Source of the DNA: Flavobacteriales bacterium
GTDB lineage: Bacteria > Bacteroidota > Bacteroidia > Flavobacteriales_F > PHOS-HE28
Length of the DNA stretch: 64,000 nt
Reading direction: 5' to 3'
Assembly (NCBI GenBank): GCA_016703005.1
Contig: JADJCX010000018.1
Coordinates: 7,599-71,598, forward strand
How positions within the stretch are numbered: position 1 is the first letter of the stretch; each line of letters starts with the position of its first letter. The notes under the pieces were generated by a model. The model saw only the letters and a program-made list of their open reading frames with translations, was not told the DNA's origin and made no database searches. Shown one piece after another: positions 7,982 to 17,871 of the stretch. The translations under genes and the position numbers were made by a program.

Positions 7982-10284
7982 ATGGACCTGCTTCGCTTCC
8001 TCCGCATCGCGATCCAGTTGATCGCCCTGTTGATCTTCCTGCTGAGCGGAGACTTGGCCACTGCGCAGGACGGATATGGTACACGCGCATTGGGCACCTC
8101 GGTGCCGAGCGGCGACTTCACTCCGCGCACTAACCGCTATGACCTCACCATCCGGGATACCATCGTCAACTACACGGGCAAGGCGCGCAAGGCCTTCACG
8201 GTGAACGGGCAGATGCCCATGCCCACCCTCACCTTCACCGAAGGCGATACGGCAGAGATCGTGGTGCACAACGCCATGGAAAAGGAGGAGACCTCCTTGC
8301 ACTGGCACGGCATCATCCTGCCGTATCAGCTGGACGGCGTACCCTACCTGACCACGGCCCCTATAAAGGCCGGTGAAACACAGGTGTACAAGTTCCCCCT
8401 TTTGCAGAGCGGCACCTACTGGTACCACTCGCACACCAAGTTGCAAGAGCAGAACGGCATGCACGGCGCGCTCATCATCCACAAGCGGAATGTGGAGCCC
8501 ATGCCCGAGCAAGTGCTTATCCTGAGCGAGTGGACGGACATGAAGCCCTTCGAGGTGCACCGCCGCCTGCACAGCGCGAACGATTGGAGCGCCATCAAAA
8601 GCACCGGATCCGGCCGGGCACCGTGCAGAGCTACAGCGATGCCATCAAGGACGGTGCGCTCGGCGTGAAGCTCACCAACGAGTGGAAGCGCATGAACGCC
8701 ATGGACGTGAGCGATGTCTACTACGACCTCCTTTTCGCCAACGGCAAACCCGTGGACGAAGCGCCGCGGTTCAAGGCCGGTGAGCGTGTGCGCGTGCGGC
8801 TGATCAACGGCGGGGCGAGCAGCTACTTCTGGATCACTTATGCCGGTGGGAAGATGACCGTGGTGGCCAGCGACGGCATCGATGTGGAACCGGTGGAGGT
8901 CGACCGCTTCATCATGGGCATCGCCGAGACCTACGACATCATCGTGACCATACCGGCGGACAGCACGGCCTATGAACTGGTGGCCACCAGCGAGGATCGG
9001 GTACGCTCCACCTCCCTGTGGCTCGGCAGCGGCATCCGGCAGCTCGCCGCACCGCTCCAGCCGCTGAAGTACTTCGCCGGTATGGAGATGATGAACGACA
9101 TGATGAAGATGAACGGCGACCTCGATGACATGGGCATGAACATGAGCCTCCAGCAGATGGACATGAACGTGGTGATGTACCCGAGATCACCGGCGCGAAA
9201 GCGACACCCGTTGAAGGTGCAGGACATTCCCATGGTGGTGACGAATACAACAGCAATGCGCTGTCCAACATCGTCACGCTCAACTACGCCATGTTGCGTT
9301 CACCCACCAGCACCGCGCTGCCGCCCGGGCCCGTAAAGGAGATGCGCTTCGAGCTCACCGGCAACATGAACCGCTACCTCTGGGCCATCGACAACAAGAC
9401 CGTTTCGGAGACGGACCGCATCCTGATCCGCAAGGGCGAGAACGTGCGCATCATCCTCTACAACAACAGCATGATGCGGCACCCGATGCACCTGCACGGC
9501 CACTTCTTCCGGGTGGTGAACGGTCAGGGAGACCACTCGCCGCTGAAGAACGTGCTCGACATCATGCCCATGGAGACGGACACCATCGAGTTCGCCGCCA
9601 CCGAAACGGGCGACTGGTTCTTCCACTGCCACATCCTCTACCACATGATGAGCGGCATGGGCCGTGTGTTCACTTACGAAGGGACCGGCGCCGAACCCGC
9701 AACTGCCCGATGTGAAGAAAGCCGCGCGCCTGTTCTCCCGCGACGACAAGGAATGGCACTTCATGGTACAGAACGACTTCGCCACGAACGGCAACGACGG
9801 CGAGGCCATGTACATGAACAAGCGCTGGAACCTGCAGAGCGAATGGCGCTTGGGCTACATGGAGGAACACGGCCAGGAAGTGGAGACCCACTTCGGTCGC
9901 TACTTCGGCAAGATGCAATGGCTGTTCGTGAACGTGGGCCTGGACTGGCGCACACGCGAAGGACACGGCGGCAACGATCCGGAGGATAACCTCTTCGGGC
10001 AGACCAATACCAAGAACAGCCGGAGCGTGGGGCATATCGGATTCCAGTACACCCTGCCGATGCTCCTGGTCCTTGACGTGCGCATCGACACCGATGGCCA
10101 ACTGCGGTCACAACTGATGCGTGAGGACATCCCGCTAACGCCCCGGATGCGGATGGACCTGATGTACAACACCGATCTGGAGTACATGGCCGGCCTGCGC
10201 TATGTGCTGGACAAGACGTGGGCGATAAGGGCGCACTACGATAGTGACATGGGCTTGGGCGTGGGCATGACGATGAGCTACTGA
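7982..10284 (+). CDS. Multicopper oxidase (CopA/PcoA type) fused to a CopB-like C-terminal domain; three frameshifts
   Basis: Signal peptide at the N-terminus (MDLLRF, cleavage near LATAQ). All four multicopper oxidase copper clusters are present but spread over three frames: LHWHG, YWYHSH, HPMHLHGH and FHCHILYH. Frame changes are needed at GGG 8616-8618 (one G missing), at ACCCGAG near 9180 (one base missing) and at GGG 9681-9683 (one G extra). With these corrections the length is exactly 768 codons (767 aa). The last 200 residues (from about KKAARLFSRDD) resemble the outer-membrane-barrel CopB/PcoB copper-resistance family. The role is periplasmic Cu(I) oxidation and copper tolerance. The breaks are most likely read errors, though a true pseudogene cannot be excluded from sequence alone. 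Confidence 0.85.
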
Positions 10285-10329
10285 GGTCTGTCCGTTTGAG
10301 GGTGCATTCCATTGCGCGATCTTGGCGGC

Positions 10330-11541
10330 ATGAAACACATCTTGCTCTTCATGGTGATCATGGCGGTCGGGTCAACATCCGCCCAGAACCCGGTCATACA
10401 GATCGTCCTTGACGCAGTGAGCACCGACAGTTTGGTCAGCTATGTCAGTCAACTCAGCGGCGAAACGACCGTGGATGTGGGCAACGGACCCGAGATGATC
10501 GTAAGCCGCCACAAGTTGAACGCTGGTAATGCTGTTGCCCAAGCATGGCTGCAGCAGAAGCTCACCGAATTCGGTTATGCGCCGACAACGCAATCGTTCA
10601 GCGCAACCGGGTTCAATGTGCTTGCCGAAAAAACCGGTGCGCTCCATCCCGATAGCAGGGTGATCATTTGCGGCCACTACGATGCCATGCCCGGCGGCAT
10701 AGCCGCTGCACCGGCTGCCGATGACGATGGCAGCGGAACGTGTAGTGTGCTTGAAGCTGCACGGATCCTTGCACCGTACACCTTCGAACACACCATCGTA
10801 TTCGCTCTATGGGATGAGGAGGAACAAGGGAAGATCGGCAGCCTCTTCTACGCTGGGGTTTCCGCCGCCAACGACGATACGATCCATGCCGTGGTGAATA
10901 TGGATGCCATTGCTTATGATGGCAACGGCGACGGACTTGCACGCATCCACACGCGACCGGTCGCGAACAGCCTTGCCATCAAGGACACGGCGCTTGCGGT
11001 CAATACTGATTACGGCCTCAACATCAACTTGGCCATCAATAACCCGGGCGCCACGTATAGCGATCACGCCAGTTTCTGGACCGAAGGTTACGGCGCCATC
11101 CTTGTCATCGAGGATTTCGATAACGACGGCAACCCGCACTATCACACACCGACCGACCTGCTGCAGTACCTCACCCAAAGCATGTGGAGCGACCTCACCA
11201 AGTTGAGCATCGGTACGGTGGCCACCCTTGCCATACCGTACAACAACAACTTGGCCTTAGTTGAAAGAGCTGCACCTACCGCCCAGCTCTTCGCTTTTCC
11301 TGTGCCGTCGGAAGGAGATGCGCGTGTTTGGGTGGAGAGCCGCACCGCAGGAAGGGCGAGGTTGGAATTGGTTGACGCTATGGGTCGCACCATGTACCTA
11401 TTGCACGAAGGCCCGCTCGCACAGGGCAAGCAGGCCTTCGACGTACCGTTGGGCGATCTGGCGCCCGGGAGCTATCGCGCCGTTCTCACCTCTTCGGACG
11501 GAACCAAGAGTTCCGTTGCACTGGTGCGCACGGCGCAGTGA
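10330..11541 (+). CDS. Secreted M28-family zinc peptidase with T9SS sorting domain
   Basis: ATG at 10330 starts a signal peptide (MKHILLF, cleavage near STSAQ). The catalytic domain shows the M28 two-zinc ligand order: CGHYDAMPGG, DDDGSGT, WDEEEQG, NMDAIAYD and HYHTPTD. M28 enzymes are aminopeptidases or related metallopeptidases. About 80 C-terminal residues form a T9SS sorting domain (starting FPVPSEGDARV), so the enzyme is probably exported to the surface or medium. Length is 403 residues. It converges with the cupredoxin gene, their stop codons being adjacent. Confidence 0.88.
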   Translation: MKHILLFMVIMAVGSTSAQNPVIQIVLDAVSTDSLVSYVSQLSGETTVDVGNGPEMIVSRHKLNAGNAVAQAWLQQKLTEFGYAPTTQSFSATGFNVLAEKTGALHPDSRVIICGHYDAMPGGIAAAPAADDDGSGTCSVLEAARILAPYTFEHTIVFALWDEEEQGKIGSLFYAGVSAANDDTIHAVVNMDAIAYDGNGDGLARIHTRPVANSLAIKDTALAVNTDYGLNINLAINNPGATYSDHASFWTEGYGAILVIEDFDNDGNPHYHTPTDLLQYLTQSMWSDLTKLSIGTVATLAIPYNNNLALVERAAPTAQLFAFPVPSEGDARVWVESRTAGRARLELVDAMGRTMYLLHEGPLAQGKQAFDVPLGDLAPGSYRAVLTSSDGTKSSVALVRTAQ

Positions 11542-12180
11542 TCACAGTTTCACGAACGGCTTGATGACAGCGCGACGACCGCGGTCCATCACCAAGTAGT
11601 ACTGTCCCGAAGGCAGGCCAACGAGGTTCACGGTGTTCACCCGATTGTCCTGAACCGCCTGGGTGCGGAGCAGTCGGCCGTCGGCGCCTAGGATGTCGAC
11701 GGATACCACGCCGGTGCAACCCTTCAGCGAAAGCATCACTTTCTCGTCCGCGGGCACCGGGTACAATGAAATGGCCTTGCTACCTGCCACGGGTGCAACA
11801 CTGTTCGGGTCCAAAACGGTGATCGTACCGAATTGGGTGGTGGAGTGGAAGGCCCCATTGAACTCGCCGGTGCAGTGGTAATCCCAAACGCCTGCGGCAT
11901 TGAAGGTGTGCGAGAAGGTCCAAGGTGAATTCACGGTGATGCCGCTATTGCTGAACCCATCCGGATTGTCAGGGAACATGTCCAACTGGGCATACACGTT
12001 ATGCGAACCACTGATACAGTTCCACTGCACGATGTCGCCGATGTTGATCGTAATGAACTGTTGATCGTAGTAGGGGAGGTTGTTGGGGTCGAGCAATGAC
12101 CCGCCAACTTCAACCTGGTGGGTGACTTGCGCGGCAACCGCCAACGGTGCCAAAGCGAAAAGCGTAACGAGTTTCATCAT
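11542..12180 (-). CDS. Secreted cupredoxin-like protein with T9SS sorting domain
   Basis: ATG at 12180 (a second ATG follows directly) gives a signal peptide (MMKLVTLFALAPLAVAAQ). Residues 20-130 look like a plastocyanin/azurin-type beta-sandwich with a GDIVQW segment, SHNV, and WDYHC followed by a His ten residues later and then TQFGTITV. The cupredoxin order is His, Cys, His, axial ligand. Here the Cys-His spacing is longer than usual and a Gln occupies the region where Met is common. The last 80 residues are a T9SS type A tail. The role may be surface electron transfer or copper binding, unproven. It is the fourth T9SS cargo in 12 kb. Confidence 0.78.
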   Translation of the reverse strand: MMKLVTLFALAPLAVAAQVTHQVEVGGSLLDPNNLPYYDQQFITINIGDIVQWNCISGSHNVYAQLDMFPDNPDGFSNSGITVNSPWTFSHTFNAAGVWDYHCTGEFNGAFHSTTQFGTITVLDPNSVAPVAGSKAISLYPVPADEKVMLSLKGCTGVVSVDILGADGRLLRTQAVQDNRVNTVNLVGLPSGQYYLVMDRGRRAVIKPFVKL

Positions 12181-12281
12181 GGAATGATCGGTTATCTGGT
12201 TGTTCGCAAAGGAAGGGGCTGCTGGTCCCCGTTGGTGGCAAAGAAATCGGTCGGGCTGGGAAAGCCTCAGCGTCGTATTGG

Positions 12282-14468
12282 TCACTTCTTCATACCCAGG
12301 CCCGCATCAATATGGTCCAGCACCTTGGTCATTAGGTGCAGGCGGTCCTTACCGCGCACGTTGTGGGCATGTCCGGGATACTCGAAGTAGTCCACCTGGA
12401 CACCCTTATCCACGCAGTTTTTCACGAAGGTCAGGCTGTGCTCGCGGAGCACCGTATCGTCCATGGTTCCATGTATCAAGAGCAAGTCGCCCTTGAGCTG
12501 ATCGGCTTTGTCCGTGAGCATGCTCGTCGCGTAACCCTCCGGATTTTCCGCTGGTGTGTCCATGTACCGCTCGGTATACATCACTTCGTACATCCCCCAA
12601 TCCATTACCGGGCCGCCAGCGACCCCCACTTTGAACAGGCCGGGCTTCTTCAGCATCAAGCTTGTTGTCATGAAACCACCATAGCTCCAGCCGTGTATCG
12701 CCATGCGTTCGCCGTCCACGTATGGAAGCGTCTTTAAGTACTCGGCACCCGCGACTTGGTCATCGACTTCCACAGCCCCTAAGCGGCGATGGACCATCTG
12801 TTCGAACGCCAGACCGCGATGTTCGCTGCCATGTCCATCCACAGTGAACACCAGATATCCTCGGTTGGCGGCATGCAGCATCCAGGGCGAAGCTCCACCG
12901 AGGAACGAGTTGCTGACCAGTTGCACGTGCGGTCCATTGTATACGTAAACGATCACAGGGTATTTCTTCGCTGGGTCGAAGCCGCTTGGCTTGATCAACC
13001 GAGCGTTCAAGCGATCGCCGTTGGCGCCGGGTATGGTGAACAGTTCCGTTGCCCCGATGGAAAATCCAGCGTAGGGGTTCCTGCTGTCCAACAGGATCTT
13101 CAAAACCTGCCCGCTGCGCGCATCTACAAGTTGGGTCCTGCTCGAAACGCTGGTGCTGCTCCACTGGTCGATCACGCGGCCGTCGTCCACTTGGCACAAA
13201 TGGGTGCCGGCTTCCTGGGTGATGCGTTCGGTTTTTCCGGTCGACAGTTCTACCTTAAAGAGATGCAGTTCGCAGCTACCCATGTCGCCTAGCGCGGTGC
13301 CGGGTCCATCTTCGGCAGTGCCTTGGATGTACACGTATTCCTCTTTCTCATCGGTGCCGAGAAGGTCCGTCACCGCCCAAGCACCCTTGGTCAACTGGCG
13401 CAAGAGGCCGTTCTTGAGGTCATACAGGTAGAGGTGCTGCCAGCCATCGCGCACGCTCCACCAGATGTATTGCCCTCCTTTCTTTTCGAGGATGTGCGCG
13501 GGATGCAGCGGCTCCAGCCACTTGTCGTTTTTCTCCTCCAGAAGTGTCTTCACCGGCGCACCGGTTTTCACATCGTACTGCACCAGACGAAGGTGATCGG
13601 TAGCCCTGTTCAGGTGTGTGATATACACGAATTGCCCACTGTGGTCCCAAGCGATGTTGGTGAGGTACTGATCCCGGGGCTCGCCGGTTACCAAGAAGGT
13701 GGTCTTGCGTGTGCGCACATCGAACACCCCGAGTGTTACGTGATGGCTCGTTTGTCCGGCCATCGGATAGCGCAGTTTGTTGAACGTGCTCGGCTTGGTG
13801 CTGATGTCTTCCACGTAGTATGGCGTCACCATGCTTTCGTCCATGCGATAGAATGCGAGCAGATCCCCGCTCGGACTCCAGAACGTCCCTTTCGTAATGC
13901 CGTATTCCTGGCGGTGAACACTTTGCCCATTCACGACCCCGTCCACCGTGTCGGCTGTAACAGCAATGTTCTCTTTCTGTCCCGGCTGTGCGATGTAGAG
14001 GTTCTGGCCGACGGTATAGGCAACTTGGTGTTGCTTCTCATCGGTGTCCTGGTTCGCGGCTTCCGGCAGCATGCGCAAGCGCTCGCTGAGCTTGCTGCTT
14101 TTGCGATCCCACACGAACACGCGATCGTTGTGCATGAAGCTGAATTGCGTGCTGCCTTCCCAGACCACACCCGGGAACCGCTTCAATTGCGCATCCTCCG
14201 CCAGACCTGCATTCAGGTCGGCCAGTTTCACCATGGGTGCATCAGCGCTCTTGCCGATGGTGCCCGACCAAAGGGTATCGCCCTTGATGTGGCAATAGGT
14301 GCCGGTGCCGGGTATCCATTGCAGACCACGTAGTCGTTGCGGTGCCAGATCGGTGCCGGCCTTCAATATTGCATCGGACAAGGTGAGCGGCTTGAGCCTC
14401 TCCTGTGCACGGAGTTGGCAAGAGGATGCAATGAGCAATACGGCAAGGAAAACACGCGAACGGAGCAT
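12282..14468 (-). CDS. S9 prolyl oligopeptidase family peptidase (DPP IV-like)
   Basis: A 728-residue protein with a signal peptide (MLRSRVFLAVLL, Cys near residue 17, cleavage near LRAQ). An N-terminal beta-propeller of the DPP IV type (residues 40-490) precedes an alpha/beta-hydrolase domain. The catalytic serine is in GWSYGG (about residue 597), the acid in HGTMDD and the His in GHAHNV. The length and order match bacterial dipeptidyl peptidase IV / PTP-A-like enzymes, which trim Xaa-Pro dipeptides from oligopeptides in the periplasm. No T9SS tail is present. Together with the nearby M28 peptidase it suggests growth on protein or peptides. Confidence 0.9.
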   Translation of the reverse strand: MLRSRVFLAVLLIASSCQLRAQERLKPLTLSDAILKAGTDLAPQRLRGLQWIPGTGTYCHIKGDTLWSGTIGKSADAPMVKLADLNAGLAEDAQLKRFPGVVWEGSTQFSFMHNDRVFVWDRKSSKLSERLRMLPEAANQDTDEKQHQVAYTVGQNLYIAQPGQKENIAVTADTVDGVVNGQSVHRQEYGITKGTFWSPSGDLLAFYRMDESMVTPYYVEDISTKPSTFNKLRYPMAGQTSHHVTLGVFDVRTRKTTFLVTGEPRDQYLTNIAWDHSGQFVYITHLNRATDHLRLVQYDVKTGAPVKTLLEEKNDKWLEPLHPAHILEKKGGQYIWWSVRDGWQHLYLYDLKNGLLRQLTKGAWAVTDLLGTDEKEEYVYIQGTAEDGPGTALGDMGSCELHLFKVELSTGKTERITQEAGTHLCQVDDGRVIDQWSSTSVSSRTQLVDARSGQVLKILLDSRNPYAGFSIGATELFTIPGANGDRLNARLIKPSGFDPAKKYPVIVYVYNGPHVQLVSNSFLGGASPWMLHAANRGYLVFTVDGHGSEHRGLAFEQMVHRRLGAVEVDDQVAGAEYLKTLPYVDGERMAIHGWSYGGFMTTSLMLKKPGLFKVGVAGGPVMDWGMYEVMYTERYMDTPAENPEGYATSMLTDKADQLKGDLLLIHGTMDDTVLREHSLTFVKNCVDKGVQVDYFEYPGHAHNVRGKDRLHLMTKVLDHIDAGLGMKK

Positions 14469-14534
14469 GGACTGTTGATAAGGTGGGCAAAGATGCGCGG
14501 CCGCCTTACACCAGCGGCGCGCCAGAAAAAATCC

Positions 14535-15545
14535 CTACAGGATGTTCACCTCGCGTTCCAGTTCCACACCGAAGCGCTCCTGGATGTCCGCGAGAATGTG
14601 CGTGCTCAGTTCAAAGATGTCTTTGCCAGCAGCTCCACCATGGTTCACGAGCACCAAGGCCTGCGCGGCATGCACGCCGAATGCCCCTTCGCGGTAGCCC
14701 TTCCAGCCGGCCTTCTCGATCAACCACCCTGCGGCCAATTTCACCAAACCATCGCCGGTCGGGTAACCAGGCATGTCGGCATATTCAGCTCTGATACGCT
14801 GCGCGACTTCCGCAGACACCACGGGGTTCTTGAAGAAGCTCCCCGCGTTGCCGATCACCGCCGGATCCGGCAGTTTGCTTTGGCGTATGGCGATCACGGC
14901 TTCGCTTACATCCACGAGGCTAGGAGTGCTGACACCGCGCCTTTCCAGTTCCTGCTTGATGTTGCCATAGCTGGTGTTCAGGACCGGATGCTTGCTCAAT
15001 CGCAGGGTGACGTTCAGTATCACGAACCGGTCCTTCCCTGCGCGCTTGAAGAAGCTTTCCCGATATCCGAACGCACAGGCGACCTTGTCGAAGTGTACGA
15101 CCTCTCCGTCGTCTACGCGCAGTGCCTCCAGTTCATGGAAAACGTCCTTCAGTTCAACCCCGTATGCCCCTATGTTCTGCATGGGTGCTGCGCCCACTTT
15201 TCCCGGGATCAGCGACATGTTCTCGACGCCGCCCCATCCGCGCTGCACGAAATAGAGCACCAGGTCGTGCCACACGATACCTGCTCCAGCTTTCACCCAA
15301 ACATGATCGGCGTCTTCGCGCACCAGTTCGATCCCGGATATCCCGTTCATCAGCACAACGCCATGGAAGTCCTGCGTCAGCAGAATATTGCTGCCGCCAC
15401 CGAGGATCAAACGCTGGAGTCCATCAGTGGCCTTTAGCATCTCGCGCAGCGTCGATACATCCCCGAAACGGCCCAACGCATCGGCCCTGGCGTGAATGCC
15501 GAAGGTGTTGAAGGGCTTGAGATCGATATCCCTTTCGAGGTGCAT
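14535..15545 (-). CDS. murB: UDP-N-acetylenolpyruvoylglucosamine reductase MurB
   Basis: FAD-dependent enzyme that reduces UDP-GlcNAc-enolpyruvate to UDP-MurNAc, a cytoplasmic step of peptidoglycan synthesis. The 336-residue product has the expected FAD-binding segments (LGGGSNIL, IPGKVGAAPMQNIGAYG), the catalytic GNAGSFFKNP serine region and the type I C-terminal part (WKGYREGAFGVH). Its length matches Escherichia coli-type MurB. It is divergent from the glycosyltransferase at 15609, with only 63 bases between the starts. Confidence 0.95.
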   Translation of the reverse strand: MHLERDIDLKPFNTFGIHARADALGRFGDVSTLREMLKATDGLQRLILGGGSNILLTQDFHGVVLMNGISGIELVREDADHVWVKAGAGIVWHDLVLYFVQRGWGGVENMSLIPGKVGAAPMQNIGAYGVELKDVFHELEALRVDDGEVVHFDKVACAFGYRESFFKRAGKDRFVILNVTLRLSKHPVLNTSYGNIKQELERRGVSTPSLVDVSEAVIAIRQSKLPDPAVIGNAGSFFKNPVVSAEVAQRIRAEYADMPGYPTGDGLVKLAAGWLIEKAGWKGYREGAFGVHAAQALVLVNHGGAAGKDIFELSTHILADIQERFGVELEREVNIL

Positions 15546-15572
15546 GCGTTCTGTGCGGATTTACCGGGAGTG

Positions 15573-15580
15573 CAAGGTTA
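15573..15580 (-). promoter_or_regulatory. Candidate -7 element TAACCTTG for murB
   Basis: On the minus strand TAACCTTG lies 28 bases upstream of the murB ATG and is one base off the Bacteroidota -7 consensus TAnnTTTG. No clear -33 TTG was found at the expected spacing. On the plus strand TTTACTTTG at 15596-15603 may serve the divergent glycosyltransferase. Confidence 0.35.
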
Positions 15581-15608
15581 CCGATGCCGCCGCGTTTACT
15601 TTGACCGC

Positions 15609-16754
15609 ATGCCTGCCGCGCATCAACGTGCCATTGTGAGTGTGACCAACGATCTGGCCACCGACAATCGTGTGCACCGCACGTGCACGGTGCTTCAGGA
15701 GCTCGGCTACGAAGTGCTGCTGCTGGGCCGCATGTTGCCGGGCAGCCCTGCGCTCGATCGCCCGTATGGCACAAGGCGCATGCGCTTGCTCTTCAACAAG
15801 GGGCCACTTTTCTATGCCGAGTACAACCTGCGGCTATTCTTCTTCCTCCTCTTCTCGCGCGGTGATCTGTTGATCGCGAACGACCTTGACACGTTGTTGG
15901 CCAACAGACTGGCAGCATGGCTGCGCGGAAAGGTGCTTGTCTATGACACGCACGAGTTCTACACCGAGGTCCCTGAACTGGTTGGGCGACCCCTTGTTCG
16001 CAAGGCATGGTTGGCGATCGAGCGTTGGATCTTCCCCAAGCTCCGGAATGTGATCACCGTGAACCGGAGCATTGCGGAGGCTTATCGCGATCGGTATGGT
16101 GTTGAAGTGAGGGTCATTCGCAACATTCCCATGAAAAGGGAGCTTGGTCCGAAGCCTTCGCGAAGCGCATTGGGACTTCCGAACGACAGGTTCATCCTCA
16201 TCCTGCAGGGCGCCGGCATCAATGTTCAACGTGGTGCGGAGGAAGCTGTCCTTGCCATGAAGGAACTGCCGGAGTGTTTGCTCCTGATCATCGGGAGCGG
16301 CGATGCGTGGTCAACGATCGAGCGTATGGTAATGGAACATGGACTTGATGATCGGGTGCGCATGTTCGATCGCATGCCGTATGGGCGCATGATGGACTAC
16401 ACGCGGAACGCTGATCTGGGCTTGACGCTCGACAAGGACACCAACCTCAACTATCGCTTCAGCCTGCCCAACAAATTGTTCGATTACTTGAACGCTGGTA
16501 TACCCGTACTAGCCACCGACTTGCCCGAAGTCGCGGGTATCGTGCGTCAGTATGATGCCGGGGTCGTGCTGCCGACCGCTGATCCCGGTGTCATCACCGC
16601 TGCCGTTCGCGCTTTGATCGCCGATGGCGAACGCCTGAAGGCACTTGCACGGAACGCTACTTTCGCCGCCGCTTCGTTGGATGGCGGGGCCGAGAAGGAA
16701 AAGTTGAAAGAGTTGCTGGAAGGCTTTGGCCGGAACACACATACATATCGTTAG
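15609..16754 (+). CDS. Glycosyltransferase family 4-like protein
   Basis: ATG at 15609 starts a 381-residue protein with no signal peptide. A GT4-like N-terminal fold contains SVTNDLATDNRVHR. The C-terminal GT-B domain carries NYRFSLPNKLFDYLNAGIPVLATDLPE, read here as the usual nucleotide-sugar contact region with SLPNKLFDYL as the core. It probably transfers a sugar during surface polysaccharide or glycan synthesis; donor and acceptor are unknown. The next glycosyltransferase overlaps its 3' end by 29 bases, so the pair is probably translationally coupled. Confidence 0.85.
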   Translation: MPAAHQRAIVSVTNDLATDNRVHRTCTVLQELGYEVLLLGRMLPGSPALDRPYGTRRMRLLFNKGPLFYAEYNLRLFFFLLFSRGDLLIANDLDTLLANRLAAWLRGKVLVYDTHEFYTEVPELVGRPLVRKAWLAIERWIFPKLRNVITVNRSIAEAYRDRYGVEVRVIRNIPMKRELGPKPSRSALGLPNDRFILILQGAGINVQRGAEEAVLAMKELPECLLLIIGSGDAWSTIERMVMEHGLDDRVRMFDRMPYGRMMDYTRNADLGLTLDKDTNLNYRFSLPNKLFDYLNAGIPVLATDLPEVAGIVRQYDAGVVLPTADPGVITAAVRALIADGERLKALARNATFAAASLDGGAEKEKLKELLEGFGRNTHTYR

Positions 16755-17868
16755 CCTCGACGTGCCATGGCCGCCTGATTATGGCGGTGTGATCGATGTG
16801 TTCCACAAAGTGAAGGCACTGCACGGCATTGGTGTTCATGTGCATTTGCACTGCTTCGAGTATGGTCGTGGAAAACAGAAGGAATTGGACCGGTACTGTA
16901 CCAGTGTGCAGTACTACAAGCGGCAAATGGGCAAGTTGCAGTTGCTCAGCAGCTTGCCGTATGTGGTGGTGAGCCGCCGTAGCGATGAACTGGTTGACAG
17001 GTTGCTGAAGGATGACCACCCGATCCTGTTCGAGGGGCTGCACAGTTGTTACCACCTGGGCGATCCGCGCTTGCACGGCCGCAAGCGCTTGGTGCGTGCG
17101 CACAACGTGGAGCACGACTATTACAGCGCTCTCGCGAAAGTCGAATCAAGCCCCTTCAAGCGCAGTTACTTCAACAGCGAAGCCGCGAAACTGAAGCGCT
17201 ATGAGCCGGTGCTGAGCGAGGCCGATGCCGTGCTCGCCATTTCACCGAAGGATGCCGCATACTTCAACCAGCACTTCCGTAACGTGGTGCATGTGCCTGC
17301 GTTCCACGCCTGCGAAAAGGTCGATGTGCCCGATGGTCTTGGTGATTTTGCCTTGTACCATGGAGCGCTCGGAGTAGCAGATAACAACAAGGCAGCGCTT
17401 TGGTTGTTGCGTGAGGTGTTCAACGGGCTCAATGTGAAGCTGGTGATCGCCGGTAGTGATGCCAGCAGCGAGTTGAAGGCGGAAGTGGCGAAGCACCCGA
17501 ATGCCGAATTGCTGGAGGGTATTTCCACGGAGCGTATCCATGAATTGGTGCGTACCGCTCAGGTCCATGTGTTACCGACGTTCCAAGCCACGGGCATCAA
17601 ATTGAAACTGCTGCTCTGCTTGTTCATGGGTCGTCACGTGGTCTGCAACTCACCCATGGTGGAAGGCACGGGATTGGAAGATCTCTGTCACATCCACGAT
17701 GACCCCGCGTCCATGCGCCTGAGCATTCAAGGCTGCATGGCCCGACCCGCGAACGGTAGCACGTTGGAAAAACGCGCGGTGATCCTCGAAGAGCGATTCA
17801 GCAACGAGCGGAACGCCCAACGTATCGTAGACCTGCTCCAACCTCAACGAACAGAGCGGGAGGGCTGA
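16726..17868 (+). CDS. Glycosyltransferase (GT-B fold), second of a coupled pair
   Basis: The best start is TTG at 16726, 29 bases inside the previous gene, because the conserved N-terminal strand (HIHIVSLDVPWPPDYGG) begins right there and no ATG is near. The 380-residue protein shows AHNVEHDYY, GALGVADN, and an FQATGIKLKLL segment typical of GT4-like enzymes that bind nucleotide sugar in the C-terminal domain. The substrate is unknown. It converges with ftsE, with stops 3 bases apart. Confidence 0.82.
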   Translation: MAGTHIHIVSLDVPWPPDYGGVIDVFHKVKALHGIGVHVHLHCFEYGRGKQKELDRYCTSVQYYKRQMGKLQLLSSLPYVVVSRRSDELVDRLLKDDHPILFEGLHSCYHLGDPRLHGRKRLVRAHNVEHDYYSALAKVESSPFKRSYFNSEAAKLKRYEPVLSEADAVLAISPKDAAYFNQHFRNVVHVPAFHACEKVDVPDGLGDFALYHGALGVADNNKAALWLLREVFNGLNVKLVIAGSDASSELKAEVAKHPNAELLEGISTERIHELVRTAQVHVLPTFQATGIKLKLLLCLFMGRHVVCNSPMVEGTGLEDLCHIHDDPASMRLSIQGCMARPANGSTLEKRAVILEERFSNERNAQRIVDLLQPQRTEREG

Positions 17869-17871
17869 ACC

